This document shows positions 1-5,734 of a stretch of DNA of 6,140 bases, in pieces. The stretch comes from Anaerolineales bacterium (GTDB taxonomy: Bacteria; Chloroflexota; Anaerolineae; 4572-78; NAK82). The stretch spans positions 1-6,140 of the forward strand of contig JAHELX010000385.1 of assembly GCA_024643945.1 (NCBI GenBank), in the 5' to 3' direction. Numbering within the stretch: position 1 is the first letter of the stretch; the number at the start of each line of letters is the position of its first letter. Made by a program: the position numbers and the translations under genes. The notes under the pieces are model-generated. The model searched no databases and had not been told where the DNA came from. It was given only the letters and a program-made list of their open reading frames with translations.

Positions 1-1514
1 ATAACGCGCCTGGCGGACGTCTGCCCTTGGGGCGGGCGCTCAACATCGTGCGCCAGTTGTGTCACGTACTGGCCTATCTGCACCAACAAAGCTCACCGGT
101 CATCTTCCGTGATCTCAAGCCGGCCAATGTGATGCTGACCTCTCAGGATCAGGTGAAATTGATTGACTTTGGCATTGCGCGTTTTTTCAAATCGACGCAG
201 ACGCACGACACTGTTAATCTTGGCACACCGGGCTACGCCGCGCCGGAGCAATGGGGCACCCAAGGGCAATCCGACGCCCGTTCCGACGTCTACGGCCTGG
301 GGGTGCTGCTGCTGCAACTGGTCACCGGCTATGACCCGGTGCCAAAGCCCTTCCCGCTGCCTCGTCCCAGCCAGGTGTTGCCGACCATCCAGCCCGAGAT
401 CGAAGCGATCATCTTGCATGCTACCCAGGCCAGACCGGACGCACGCTATCAGAGCGTCGCCGAGTTCTTGCATGCGCTGGATGCACCCGGTATGATTCCC
501 ACGGCGCCTCCCCCGGTGCGCAAGGGTACCAGGTTATGGGTCGCGCTGAGCGTGGCGGGCATCTTGCTGACGATATTGTCCGTCGCTTGGCTATCAGGCA
601 TCCTGAACAGTGGCCGAACTGGCTCACCGGCACCCCCGGTACCTTCTGGATTGCCCGGCGCTGGGCCTGCGCAAGCAGAAGTCATAACCGAGCTCGTACC
701 AACGCTGGTGACGCTCCATGCGACGTCAACTTGGCCGGCAGATACACCGCTACCGCCGATGCCGGAGAGGTCCCCGAAGGAAGCGCCGTCCCCCACTGCT
801 ACTGTGTCCCTTTCCTTGGCCGAGCGGGAAGAGGCTTTGCTGAGAACCGTGCGCCATCGTAAGGGCAACGGTGACGTCATCTTTGCCTATCGAGTTGAAA
901 CACTGCCTGCGATTGACGGCCGGTTGGGTGAGTGGGCCGGCCACCAGTATGATGTTCCCTACGCGGTCCACGACCCGGAGGCGAGCCTGAACGGTTCAAC
1001 GGATCTCTATGGGCGCTTCTATATTGGGTGGGATACTGATAACCTCTACCTGGGCGTCCAGGTTACCGACGATGTCCATGTTCAGATCGAGAGTGGCCGG
1101 TTGCTTTACAAGGGGGATGACGTCGAGTTACAGGTAGATCGCGACCTGTTGAGCGACTTTAACGATTCAGAACTGAGCAGCGACGACGGGCAGGTGGGCC
1201 TTTCCGCTGGCGACTTTGACTCGCTCGCCCCTGAAGCTTACATCTGGCTGCCTTCCAGCCGCGAGCAACCAGGCACGACCGTCGCCGTAGCGGCGCAGCA
1301 ATCCGGCAATGGTTATACCCTGGAAGCGGCCATTCCTTGGTGGGTCGTCGGGGGCCGTCCGACCGTCGGGACGGCGGTCGGGTTTTGCCTGAACTTGAGT
1401 GACAACGATGTCCCTAGCACAGCTCAACAGCAAGCGATGGTCTCCACGGCGCCGATACGCAAGTGGGGCGATCCGACTACCTGGGGCACCCTCATCCTGG
1501 TAGATTGGAGGTAA
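1..1514 (+). CDS. Receptor-type Ser/Thr protein kinase with CBM9-like C-terminal domain (5' partial)
   Basis: This is the 3' part of a Hanks-type Ser/Thr kinase. The reading frame is open to the left edge (first full codon at 3). A TTG at 27 is internal, because the eight codons before it match the second kinase (3321-5273), so about 106 N-terminal residues, including the P-loop and VAIK lysine, lie outside the window. Visible kinase motifs are the catalytic loop FRDLKPAN (from 105), DFG (165-173) and the activation-segment end AAPE (237-248). A hydrophobic helix at about 534-605 is the single membrane span. A Pro/Thr-rich linker follows to about 870. The C-terminal domain (about 880-1511) resembles CBM9-type carbohydrate-binding domains: an IDGRLGEW start (912-935), a YIGWDTDNLYLGVQVTDD strand region, GDDVELQVD, then a GYTLEAAIPW strand. 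With the kinase inside, this domain would be outside the cell. Kinase identity is secure and the CBM9-like call is good. The ligand is unknown. Confidence 0.9.
   Translation, partial: NAPGGRLPLGRALNIVRQLCHVLAYLHQQSSPVIFRDLKPANVMLTSQDQVKLIDFGIARFFKSTQTHDTVNLGTPGYAAPEQWGTQGQSDARSDVYGLGVLLLQLVTGYDPVPKPFPLPRPSQVLPTIQPEIEAIILHATQARPDARYQSVAEFLHALDAPGMIPTAPPPVRKGTRLWVALSVAGILLTILSVAWLSGILNSGRTGSPAPPVPSGLPGAGPAQAEVITELVPTLVTLHATSTWPADTPLPPMPERSPKEAPSPTATVSLSLAEREEALLRTVRHRKGNGDVIFAYRVETLPAIDGRLGEWAGHQYDVPYAVHDPEASLNGSTDLYGRFYIGWDTDNLYLGVQVTDDVHVQIESGRLLYKGDDVELQVDRDLLSDFNDSELSSDDGQVGLSAGDFDSLAPEAYIWLPSSREQPGTTVAVAAQQSGNGYTLEAAIPWWVVGGRPTVGTAVGFCLNLSDNDVPSTAQQQAMVSTAPIRKWGDPTTWGTLILVDWR
3..755 (+). 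repeat. Paralogous kinase-TM-linker module, copy 1 (partial)
   Basis: This segment aligns without any gap to 3639-4391 at a constant offset of 3636 bases. A count by eye over about 225 codons up to base 698 gives roughly 50 amino-acid differences, so about three-quarters identity. Similarity weakens through the linker and is lost after about 755, where the CBM9-bearing part begins. The left end is cut by the window edge. Confidence 0.85.
1507..1511 (+). promoter_or_regulatory. Shine-Dalgarno for the DUF362 lipoprotein
   Basis: GGAGG lies 8 bases before ATG 1520 and overlaps the last codons of the upstream kinase, whose stop is at 1512-1514. It fixes ATG 1520 as the start over an in-frame upstream ATG at 1463, and suggests translational coupling of the two genes. 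Confidence 0.75.
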
Positions 1515-1519
1515 AGAGT

Positions 1520-3298
1520 ATGGAAAACAAGAAAAGTCATGGGGGAGCCTGGCAGAAAGTCTCGCGACGGCTCTTTCTACGGGCAGTGGCGGCTATGGGA
1601 ATGGAGGGAGCACTATGGTGGTTGACGGGCTGCACGACAAACCCCTCACCTCAGCCGCATTCGGTGACAGATGAGCCATCACCCACCCCGACGCCGTTGC
1701 CGTCACCGACCCCGGCACTGCAGCCATCGCTGACGCCGAGTCCTGAACCAACAGCTACCCCCATTGCCGATGTGCCCCTTTTCGACGAAGGCCAGCTCGC
1801 CCATGTCTTTGTCGCCTGCGATCCCCTACTAAGCGGCTATCCCGCCTCGCCGCCCTTTGATCCGGATGAAGCATACCCCGAATATCCCCACACCCAGGAC
1901 GACATGGCCCAGGACAACGGCGCCTACCAGTTGGTACGGGAGGCCTTGCGCCTGATGAACCCGCAAGGCTATCAATCGGTGGCGTGGAATCCACTGGGGG
2001 GCATCATCCGGCCCGGCGACCGTGTCCTGATCAAGCCTAATCTGGTGGACGACGCCGAATGGACTAACGGCCAGACCACCCATCCGGCTTTTCTAAGGCC
2101 CATCATTGACTATGCTTACAAGGCTTGTGGGCCCCGGGGCCGCATTCTGCTGGCGGAAGGCCCCTGGGCGGCCGGCGTGTTCGACCGGCTGGTGGCTGCC
2201 ACCGGCATCCAGGCTATGGTCGAGCATCTGGCGGCTGCGCACGGGGTTCCGGTGGTGCTCCAAGACCTGAACAAGGCCAACCGGGAGATGACACCACTGG
2301 TAGACTTGGGGGCCGTTTCGGAATTACGAGCGATTGAGCGGGTATGGTTCGATGCGCACGGTCAAGTGATGCCGGAGCGAGGCGACCCCGGCGTGGGGCA
2401 ATACCGTATCGCCCCGTGGCTCTTGGAAGCCGATGTGGTCATCTGTGTGCCCAAGGCCAAGGTGCATTGCTCAGGCGGAATCACCGTGGCGATGAAGAAC
2501 ATGCTGGGCATTATTCCCGCCTGGGATGGCCCCTACGAGCAGGCATCGCTCAAGGATTGTGCGCACACCAGCGACGCGGACCGGGCGGCCGGCGAACGAG
2601 GCATGTACCTGGATAATGATACGATCTGGCGCTCGATGGCAGACCTGAATCGCATCCTCCTTTATGCCGACGCTCAGGGCATGCTGTACCCCAAGCGGCG
2701 GCGACGTTACCTGGCGATTGTGGACGGGATCGTAGCAGCCGAGGAGAGCCAATACCACCCACGTCCCTATCCCCTGAACACAGTAGTGATTGGCACCGAT
2801 CCGGTCACCGTAGATGCGGTCACGGCGCGTTGTATGGGCTTTGACCCGCGTCGCCTGAAATCGGTCACCCAAGCGGCGGCAAGGCCGGATTTTTCCCTGG
2901 GACCGGCGCATCCCTCTCAGATCAAGGTTGTCGTCTCCGGTGGGGATGGGTTGAGCGCCCTCTATCGCCATGCGTTAACCCCTGAACTGTACATCTTCTC
3001 GTGGCAAGGTCACCTGGAGGCAGATGACTTTGACCCGCCCGAGATCCTGGATTGGCAATGGAATCCGGCAAGTGGGGAACTCCTGGTCACAGTTCGTGAT
3101 CCGGCCGGGGTGGCCTGGGTGCGGGTAGCTTACAGTTATGAGGGGCAGCTACGCATGAAGGCTCTACAAATCAAGGAGGGCAATTCGCAGGATGGACGAT
3201 GGTATACCCCCTTCCCGCTGGGAGCCACAGTACGGCAGGCAACCCTGCTGGCTGGTGATGAGCTATTCAACGAGACGGCACAGGAAATTGCCTGGTAA
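1520..3298 (+). CDS. Tat-exported DUF362-domain lipoprotein
   Basis: This is a 592-residue protein. The start at 1520 has a clear GGAGG and puts a Tat signal at the N-terminus: SRRLFLR (residues 15-21), a hydrophobic stretch, then an LTGC lipobox with Cys38 as the predicted lipidated residue. A Ser/Pro/Thr linker (about 39-85) follows. The DUF362 domain covers about 160-475: VLIKPNLVDD (169-178), a TTHP segment (186-189), ILLAEGP (209-215), DVVICVPKAKVH (305-316), VAMKNMLGIIP (323-333), and IGTDPVTVDAVTA (424-436). The 4Fe-4S ferredoxin cysteine cluster seen in some DUF362 proteins is absent. Residues about 505-592 form an extra beta-rich domain with an Ig-like look (VTVRDPAGVAWVRVAYSY). The molecular role of DUF362 is not well defined, so no reaction is assigned. 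Tat export suggests folding, perhaps with a cofactor, before transport. The gene sits 5 bases after one receptor kinase and 22 bases before another, likely in the same operon. Confidence 0.88.
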   Translation: MENKKSHGGAWQKVSRRLFLRAVAAMGMEGALWWLTGCTTNPSPQPHSVTDEPSPTPTPLPSPTPALQPSLTPSPEPTATPIADVPLFDEGQLAHVFVACDPLLSGYPASPPFDPDEAYPEYPHTQDDMAQDNGAYQLVREALRLMNPQGYQSVAWNPLGGIIRPGDRVLIKPNLVDDAEWTNGQTTHPAFLRPIIDYAYKACGPRGRILLAEGPWAAGVFDRLVAATGIQAMVEHLAAAHGVPVVLQDLNKANREMTPLVDLGAVSELRAIERVWFDAHGQVMPERGDPGVGQYRIAPWLLEADVVICVPKAKVHCSGGITVAMKNMLGIIPAWDGPYEQASLKDCAHTSDADRAAGERGMYLDNDTIWRSMADLNRILLYADAQGMLYPKRRRRYLAIVDGIVAAEESQYHPRPYPLNTVVIGTDPVTVDAVTARCMGFDPRRLKSVTQAAARPDFSLGPAHPSQIKVVVSGGDGLSALYRHALTPELYIFSWQGHLEADDFDPPEILDWQWNPASGELLVTVRDPAGVAWVRVAYSYEGQLRMKALQIKEGNSQDGRWYTPFPLGATVRQATLLAGDELFNETAQEIAW

Positions 3299-3310
3299 CA
3301 TACAGGGACA

Positions 3311-3317
3311 GAGGTGA
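3311..3317 (+). promoter_or_regulatory. Shine-Dalgarno for the second kinase
   Basis: GAGGTGA lies just upstream of ATG 3321, with 6 bases between the GAGG core and the start. It sits inside the 22-base gap after the DUF362 gene, so no separate promoter is needed or visible here. Confidence 0.6.
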
Positions 3318-3320
3318 GGG

Positions 3321-5273
3321 ATGCTGGCTCCGGGCACGTGGCTGCAGAACCGCTATCATATCCTCCACCAAATCGGTGGCGGGGGGATGGGCGCGGTCTA
3401 CCTGGCTGAGGATAACCGCCTGGAGGGAACCTGGCGCGCGATCAAGGAGATGAACCTGGCGCAGGTGCCATTTCAAGACCGGGGCTGGGCGGAGGCCGCC
3501 TTCCGGCAGGAAGCGCAGATCCTGTCCCTACTGAGCCACCCCGGCCTGACGCGCGTGACCGACTTCTTCGCCGAGGGCGGCAACCTCTACCTGGTCATGG
3601 ATTACGTGCCCGGCCAGACCTTGGAGGCGGTGCTGGACAACGCGCCGGGCGGGCGTCTGCCCCTGGGGCGGGCGCTGGACATCGTGCGCCAGTTGTGCCA
3701 GGTGCTGGCCTATCTGCACGCCCAGAACCCGCCGATCATCTTTCGCGACCTCAAACCGGCCAACGTGATGTTGACCGCTCAAGATCAGGTCAGGCTGATT
3801 GACTTTGGCATCGCGCGCTTTTTCAAATCGGGACAGGCGCACGACACGGTGAGCCTGGGCACCCCCGGCTACGCCGCGCCGGAGCAATGGGGCACCCGGG
3901 GGCAATCCGACGCCCGCTCGGACATCTATGGGCTGGGGGTGCTGTTGCTGCAACTGGTCACCGGGTATGACCCGGTGCCGCAACCGTTTCCGCTGCCGCG
4001 CCCCAGCCAGGTGTTGCCGGGCATACCGCCCGAGATTGAGACGGTTATCCTGCGCGCCACGCAGACCAACCCGGCCGCCCGCTACCAGAGCGTGGCTGAG
4101 TTCTTGCAGGCCTTGGATGCTCCCAGCATGCTTCTACCGGCGCCTCCCTCGGTGCCCAAGCGCAGTGGGATATGGGTCGGGCTGAGCGCGGCGGGCATCC
4201 TGCTGGCGATATTATCCGTTGCTTGGCTAGTGGGCATCCTGAATGGTGGTCGAACTGGCCTACCGACCTCCCCGGCGCCCTCCACCTCGCCGGGTGCCGG
4301 GCTTGGGCGAGCAGAAGCCACCCCCGAGCTGGTGGCGACCCCGGCGGAGCCGGAACCGACGCTAACCCGGCCAGCATTCACACCTACCCCGGTTCCATCC
4401 ACGCCCGCATCGCCGATGATCACGCCCATCCCCATTGCCCCAACGGATACGGCCACGCCCACTTCGACCGGCATTACCGGGAAGTTGGGATTCATGTCAA
4501 AGCTGAATGATGGCAACTATGAAGTGTATCAATTGGACTTGGACACTAACCAATTAGAGCGTTTAACGAATTCCCCTAGAACCGATGGATGGGCCTCCTG
4601 GTCTCCCAATGGAGAGAGAATTGCGTTTAGTAGTAACCGAGGTGGAAACTGGGAGATATACGTAATGAACAAAGATGGTTCAGATCCTGTAAATATTACC
4701 AACAATCCCGCCGAAGACTGGATTCCCATGTGGTCTTCGACGGGCGAGCAGTTGCTGTTCTTTTCTAACCGAACCGGTAACTATGATGTTTTTGTTATGG
4801 ATTCAGGTGGGAACGATGTTCGCCAATTGACCGATGATCCTGCAGAGGATTGGGCTCCTTCTTTCTCACCCGATGACCAAAAGATAGTCTTTATGTCTAA
4901 ACGAACGGGAAACTGGGATATTTTCTTAATGGATGCCGACGGGTCGAATGTAGTTCGTTTAACAGACGATCCAGGCGAGGATTATTCTCCAGACTTTTCT
5001 CCCGATGGGAAACAGATTGCTTTTTCTGCCATGCGCGATGGGGATCGAGACATCTACGTCATGGACATTGATGGTTCGCATCAGAACCCTATCACAGAAA
5101 ACGACGCTGAGGACTTAGATCCGTCTTGGTCCCCAGATGGTAGATTCATCGCCTTTCATTCTGACCTCGATGGCGATAAAGACGTCTACGTAATTGCAGC
5201 CGATGGGACTAATTTACGGAATATAACACAGAATGACGTCGATGAACAATACCCTTCCTGGTTGCCCAAATAA
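3321..5273 (+). CDS. Receptor-type Ser/Thr protein kinase with C-terminal PD40/TolB-like beta-propeller
   Basis: This is a complete 650-residue kinase. The kinase domain (about 12-266) has the glycine loop IGGGGMGAVY (18-27), VAIK-type lysine K42, helix-C glutamate E64, catalytic loop FRDLKPAN (141-148, with Phe in place of His in HRD), DFG (161-163) and APE (186-188), so it should be active. One membrane helix lies at about 284-307, then a Pro/Thr linker to about 385. Residues 387-650 form a propeller: SPDG-type motifs recur at W427, F515, F559 and W603 (W471 unit reads WSSTG), each with a following NWDIFLMDADGS-type strand. The final PSW at 645-647 can complete the first half-blade (388-412), giving six blades. 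This PD40 arrangement is typical of TolB-like propellers and here would be an extracytoplasmic sensor or binding domain. The kinase, TM and proximal linker are a close paralogue of the kinase ending at 1514, but the ectodomain is unrelated. The propeller coding region is markedly more AT-rich than the kinase half. Substrates and ligand are unknown. Confidence 0.95.
   Translation: MLAPGTWLQNRYHILHQIGGGGMGAVYLAEDNRLEGTWRAIKEMNLAQVPFQDRGWAEAAFRQEAQILSLLSHPGLTRVTDFFAEGGNLYLVMDYVPGQTLEAVLDNAPGGRLPLGRALDIVRQLCQVLAYLHAQNPPIIFRDLKPANVMLTAQDQVRLIDFGIARFFKSGQAHDTVSLGTPGYAAPEQWGTRGQSDARSDIYGLGVLLLQLVTGYDPVPQPFPLPRPSQVLPGIPPEIETVILRATQTNPAARYQSVAEFLQALDAPSMLLPAPPSVPKRSGIWVGLSAAGILLAILSVAWLVGILNGGRTGLPTSPAPSTSPGAGLGRAEATPELVATPAEPEPTLTRPAFTPTPVPSTPASPMITPIPIAPTDTATPTSTGITGKLGFMSKLNDGNYEVYQLDLDTNQLERLTNSPRTDGWASWSPNGERIAFSSNRGGNWEIYVMNKDGSDPVNITNNPAEDWIPMWSSTGEQLLFFSNRTGNYDVFVMDSGGNDVRQLTDDPAEDWAPSFSPDDQKIVFMSKRTGNWDIFLMDADGSNVVRLTDDPGEDYSPDFSPDGKQIAFSAMRDGDRDIYVMDIDGSHQNPITENDAEDLDPSWSPDGRFIAFHSDLDGDKDVYVIAADGTNLRNITQNDVDEQYPSWLPK
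3639..4391 (+). repeat. Paralogous kinase-TM-linker module, copy 2
   Basis: This is the counterpart of 3-755, in the same orientation and gap-free. It includes a 31-base exact match (231-261 against 3867-3897) over the activation-segment GYAAPEQWG codons. Past about 4391 the two genes share no recognisable sequence, and this copy leads into the propeller. Confidence 0.85.
4599..5258 (+). repeat. Five tandem 132-base (44-residue) propeller repeats
   Basis: Five in-frame units start at 4599, 4731, 4863, 4995 and 5127, marked by the aromatic residue before the SPDG-type turn (W427, W471, F515, F559, W603). A sixth partial unit starts at 5259 (W647). Spacing is exactly 44 residues each time with no insertion or deletion. 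Shared elements are an SPDG-like turn, an IAF-like strand, an (N/D)-x-(D/E)-(I/V)-(Y/F) strand, a DGS turn, an LTDD-like strand and an ED-aromatic link. The units are diverged at base level, so this is a protein repeat array rather than a recent DNA tandem repeat. Confidence 0.85.
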
Positions 5274-5394
5274 CGCAGTTGCTCGGCCGAAGGTCTTCTG
5301 GGACAATATTGGCGGGACAGCCACTGCCATCCGCCTGGCGAAGCCGACATCTTTGCACGAGTTGTCACAAAGCAGAACGGAAAGGAGGTCTTCT
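5274..5394 (+). other. Intergenic gap after the propeller kinase
   Basis: This 121-base spacer is the longest non-coding stretch in the window. It ends in the strong Shine-Dalgarno at 5381-5389. It holds a short TCGGCCGA palindrome (5283-5290) and a GGCGG/CCGCC pair around 5311-5332 with no T-run, so no convincing terminator. A TTGCTC (5279-5284) and GACAAT (5302-5307) pair spaced by 17 bases is only a weak sigma-70-like match. It may mark the end of the kinase operon, but the sequence does not settle this. Confidence 0.4.
5381..5389 (+). promoter_or_regulatory. Shine-Dalgarno for the zinc-ribbon protein
   Basis: AAAGGAGGT is a near-perfect Shine-Dalgarno sequence, with AGGAGG 6 bases before ATG 5395. 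It selects this start over an in-frame ATG at 5233 that lies inside the upstream kinase gene. Confidence 0.75.
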
Positions 5395-5667
5395 ATGGCA
5401 GTATATTGTAGCCGATGTGTCGCCCAAAACCGGCACGGGGCCGAGTTCTGCGCCGACTGCGGGGCACCCCTTGCACCGGAGGACATAATGGCCGAGGCAG
5501 CGGCAGCCGTTGACCGGCGGGCAGAGCTGCCGATCGGGAGTCTTGTCCTGGACACCATCTGTCTGGTCTATCTTATCAACCCTACTGCCGGGGTGCTGGA
5601 GTTGATCCCCGACAACCTGCCCATCCTCCTACCTGGACGAACAGAAACTGACCGAGCTCAGCTTTGA
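5395..5667 (+). CDS. Small zinc-ribbon protein with hydrophobic C-terminal motif, possibly frameshifted
   Basis: This is a 90-residue protein as read. The N-terminus has a zinc-ribbon knuckle pair, C5-x2-C8 and C19-x2-C22 (CSRC and CADC, 10 residues between pairs), of the kind common at the N-terminus of bacterial membrane or regulatory proteins. After an Ala-rich stretch (33-38), a hydrophobic segment (47-79) reads LVYLINPTAGVLELIPDNLPI, which resembles the small YkvA/DUF1232-like membrane motif, where an LIPD-x-IP segment is normally followed by a G-x-LDE/D turn. Here the expected turn is missing in frame, but YLDEQKLTEL appears in the +1 frame from 5630, ending at TAA 5678-5680. A small indel near 5624-5632 is therefore likely. 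The gene follows the propeller kinase by 121 bases and precedes a secreted protein. Function is unknown. The zinc ribbon is clear, but the family assignment of the C-terminus is tentative. Confidence 0.7.
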   Translation: MAVYCSRCVAQNRHGAEFCADCGAPLAPEDIMAEAAAAVDRRAELPIGSLVLDTICLVYLINPTAGVLELIPDNLPILLPGRTETDRAQL

Positions 5668-5721
5668 AGTTACCAGGTAAAGTTTTGCAGAATACGTTTG
5701 CGGTTCTTCGTGTGGTAAGTC

Positions 5722-5728
5722 GAGGTGA
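5722..5728 (+). promoter_or_regulatory. Shine-Dalgarno for the secreted protein
   Basis: GAGGTGA lies 6 bases before ATG 5735, the same motif that precedes the second kinase. It supports 5735 as the true start, with the signal peptide directly following. Confidence 0.6.
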
Positions 5729-5734
5729 CCTGCC

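Noticed and set aside
93..473. Long antisense open frame opposite the first kinase
   Set aside because: It mirrors the GC-rich kinase codons. A similar antisense frame (3528-3983) appears opposite the paralogous kinase only because the sense sequences are homologous. No ribosome-binding site or recognisable domain was seen.
2471..2971. 166-codon antisense open frame within the DUF362 gene
   Set aside because: It lies fully inside a well-supported gene, has no recognisable motif, and is expected by chance at this GC content.
5279..5307. Possible promoter TTGCTC-17-GACAAT
   Set aside because: It matches only 3 of 6 and 4 of 6 consensus positions. With an unknown sigma factor preference this is not above chance.
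5311..5332. GGCGG/CCGCC inverted pair as a terminator
   Set aside because: The stem is only five bases with a long loop and no T-run follows.
5670..5680. TTACC-A-GGTAA palindrome at the end of the zinc-ribbon gene
   Set aside because: A one-base centre cannot form a hairpin loop, and the short TTTT after it is not convincing as a terminator. A dimeric operator is conceivable but unsupported.
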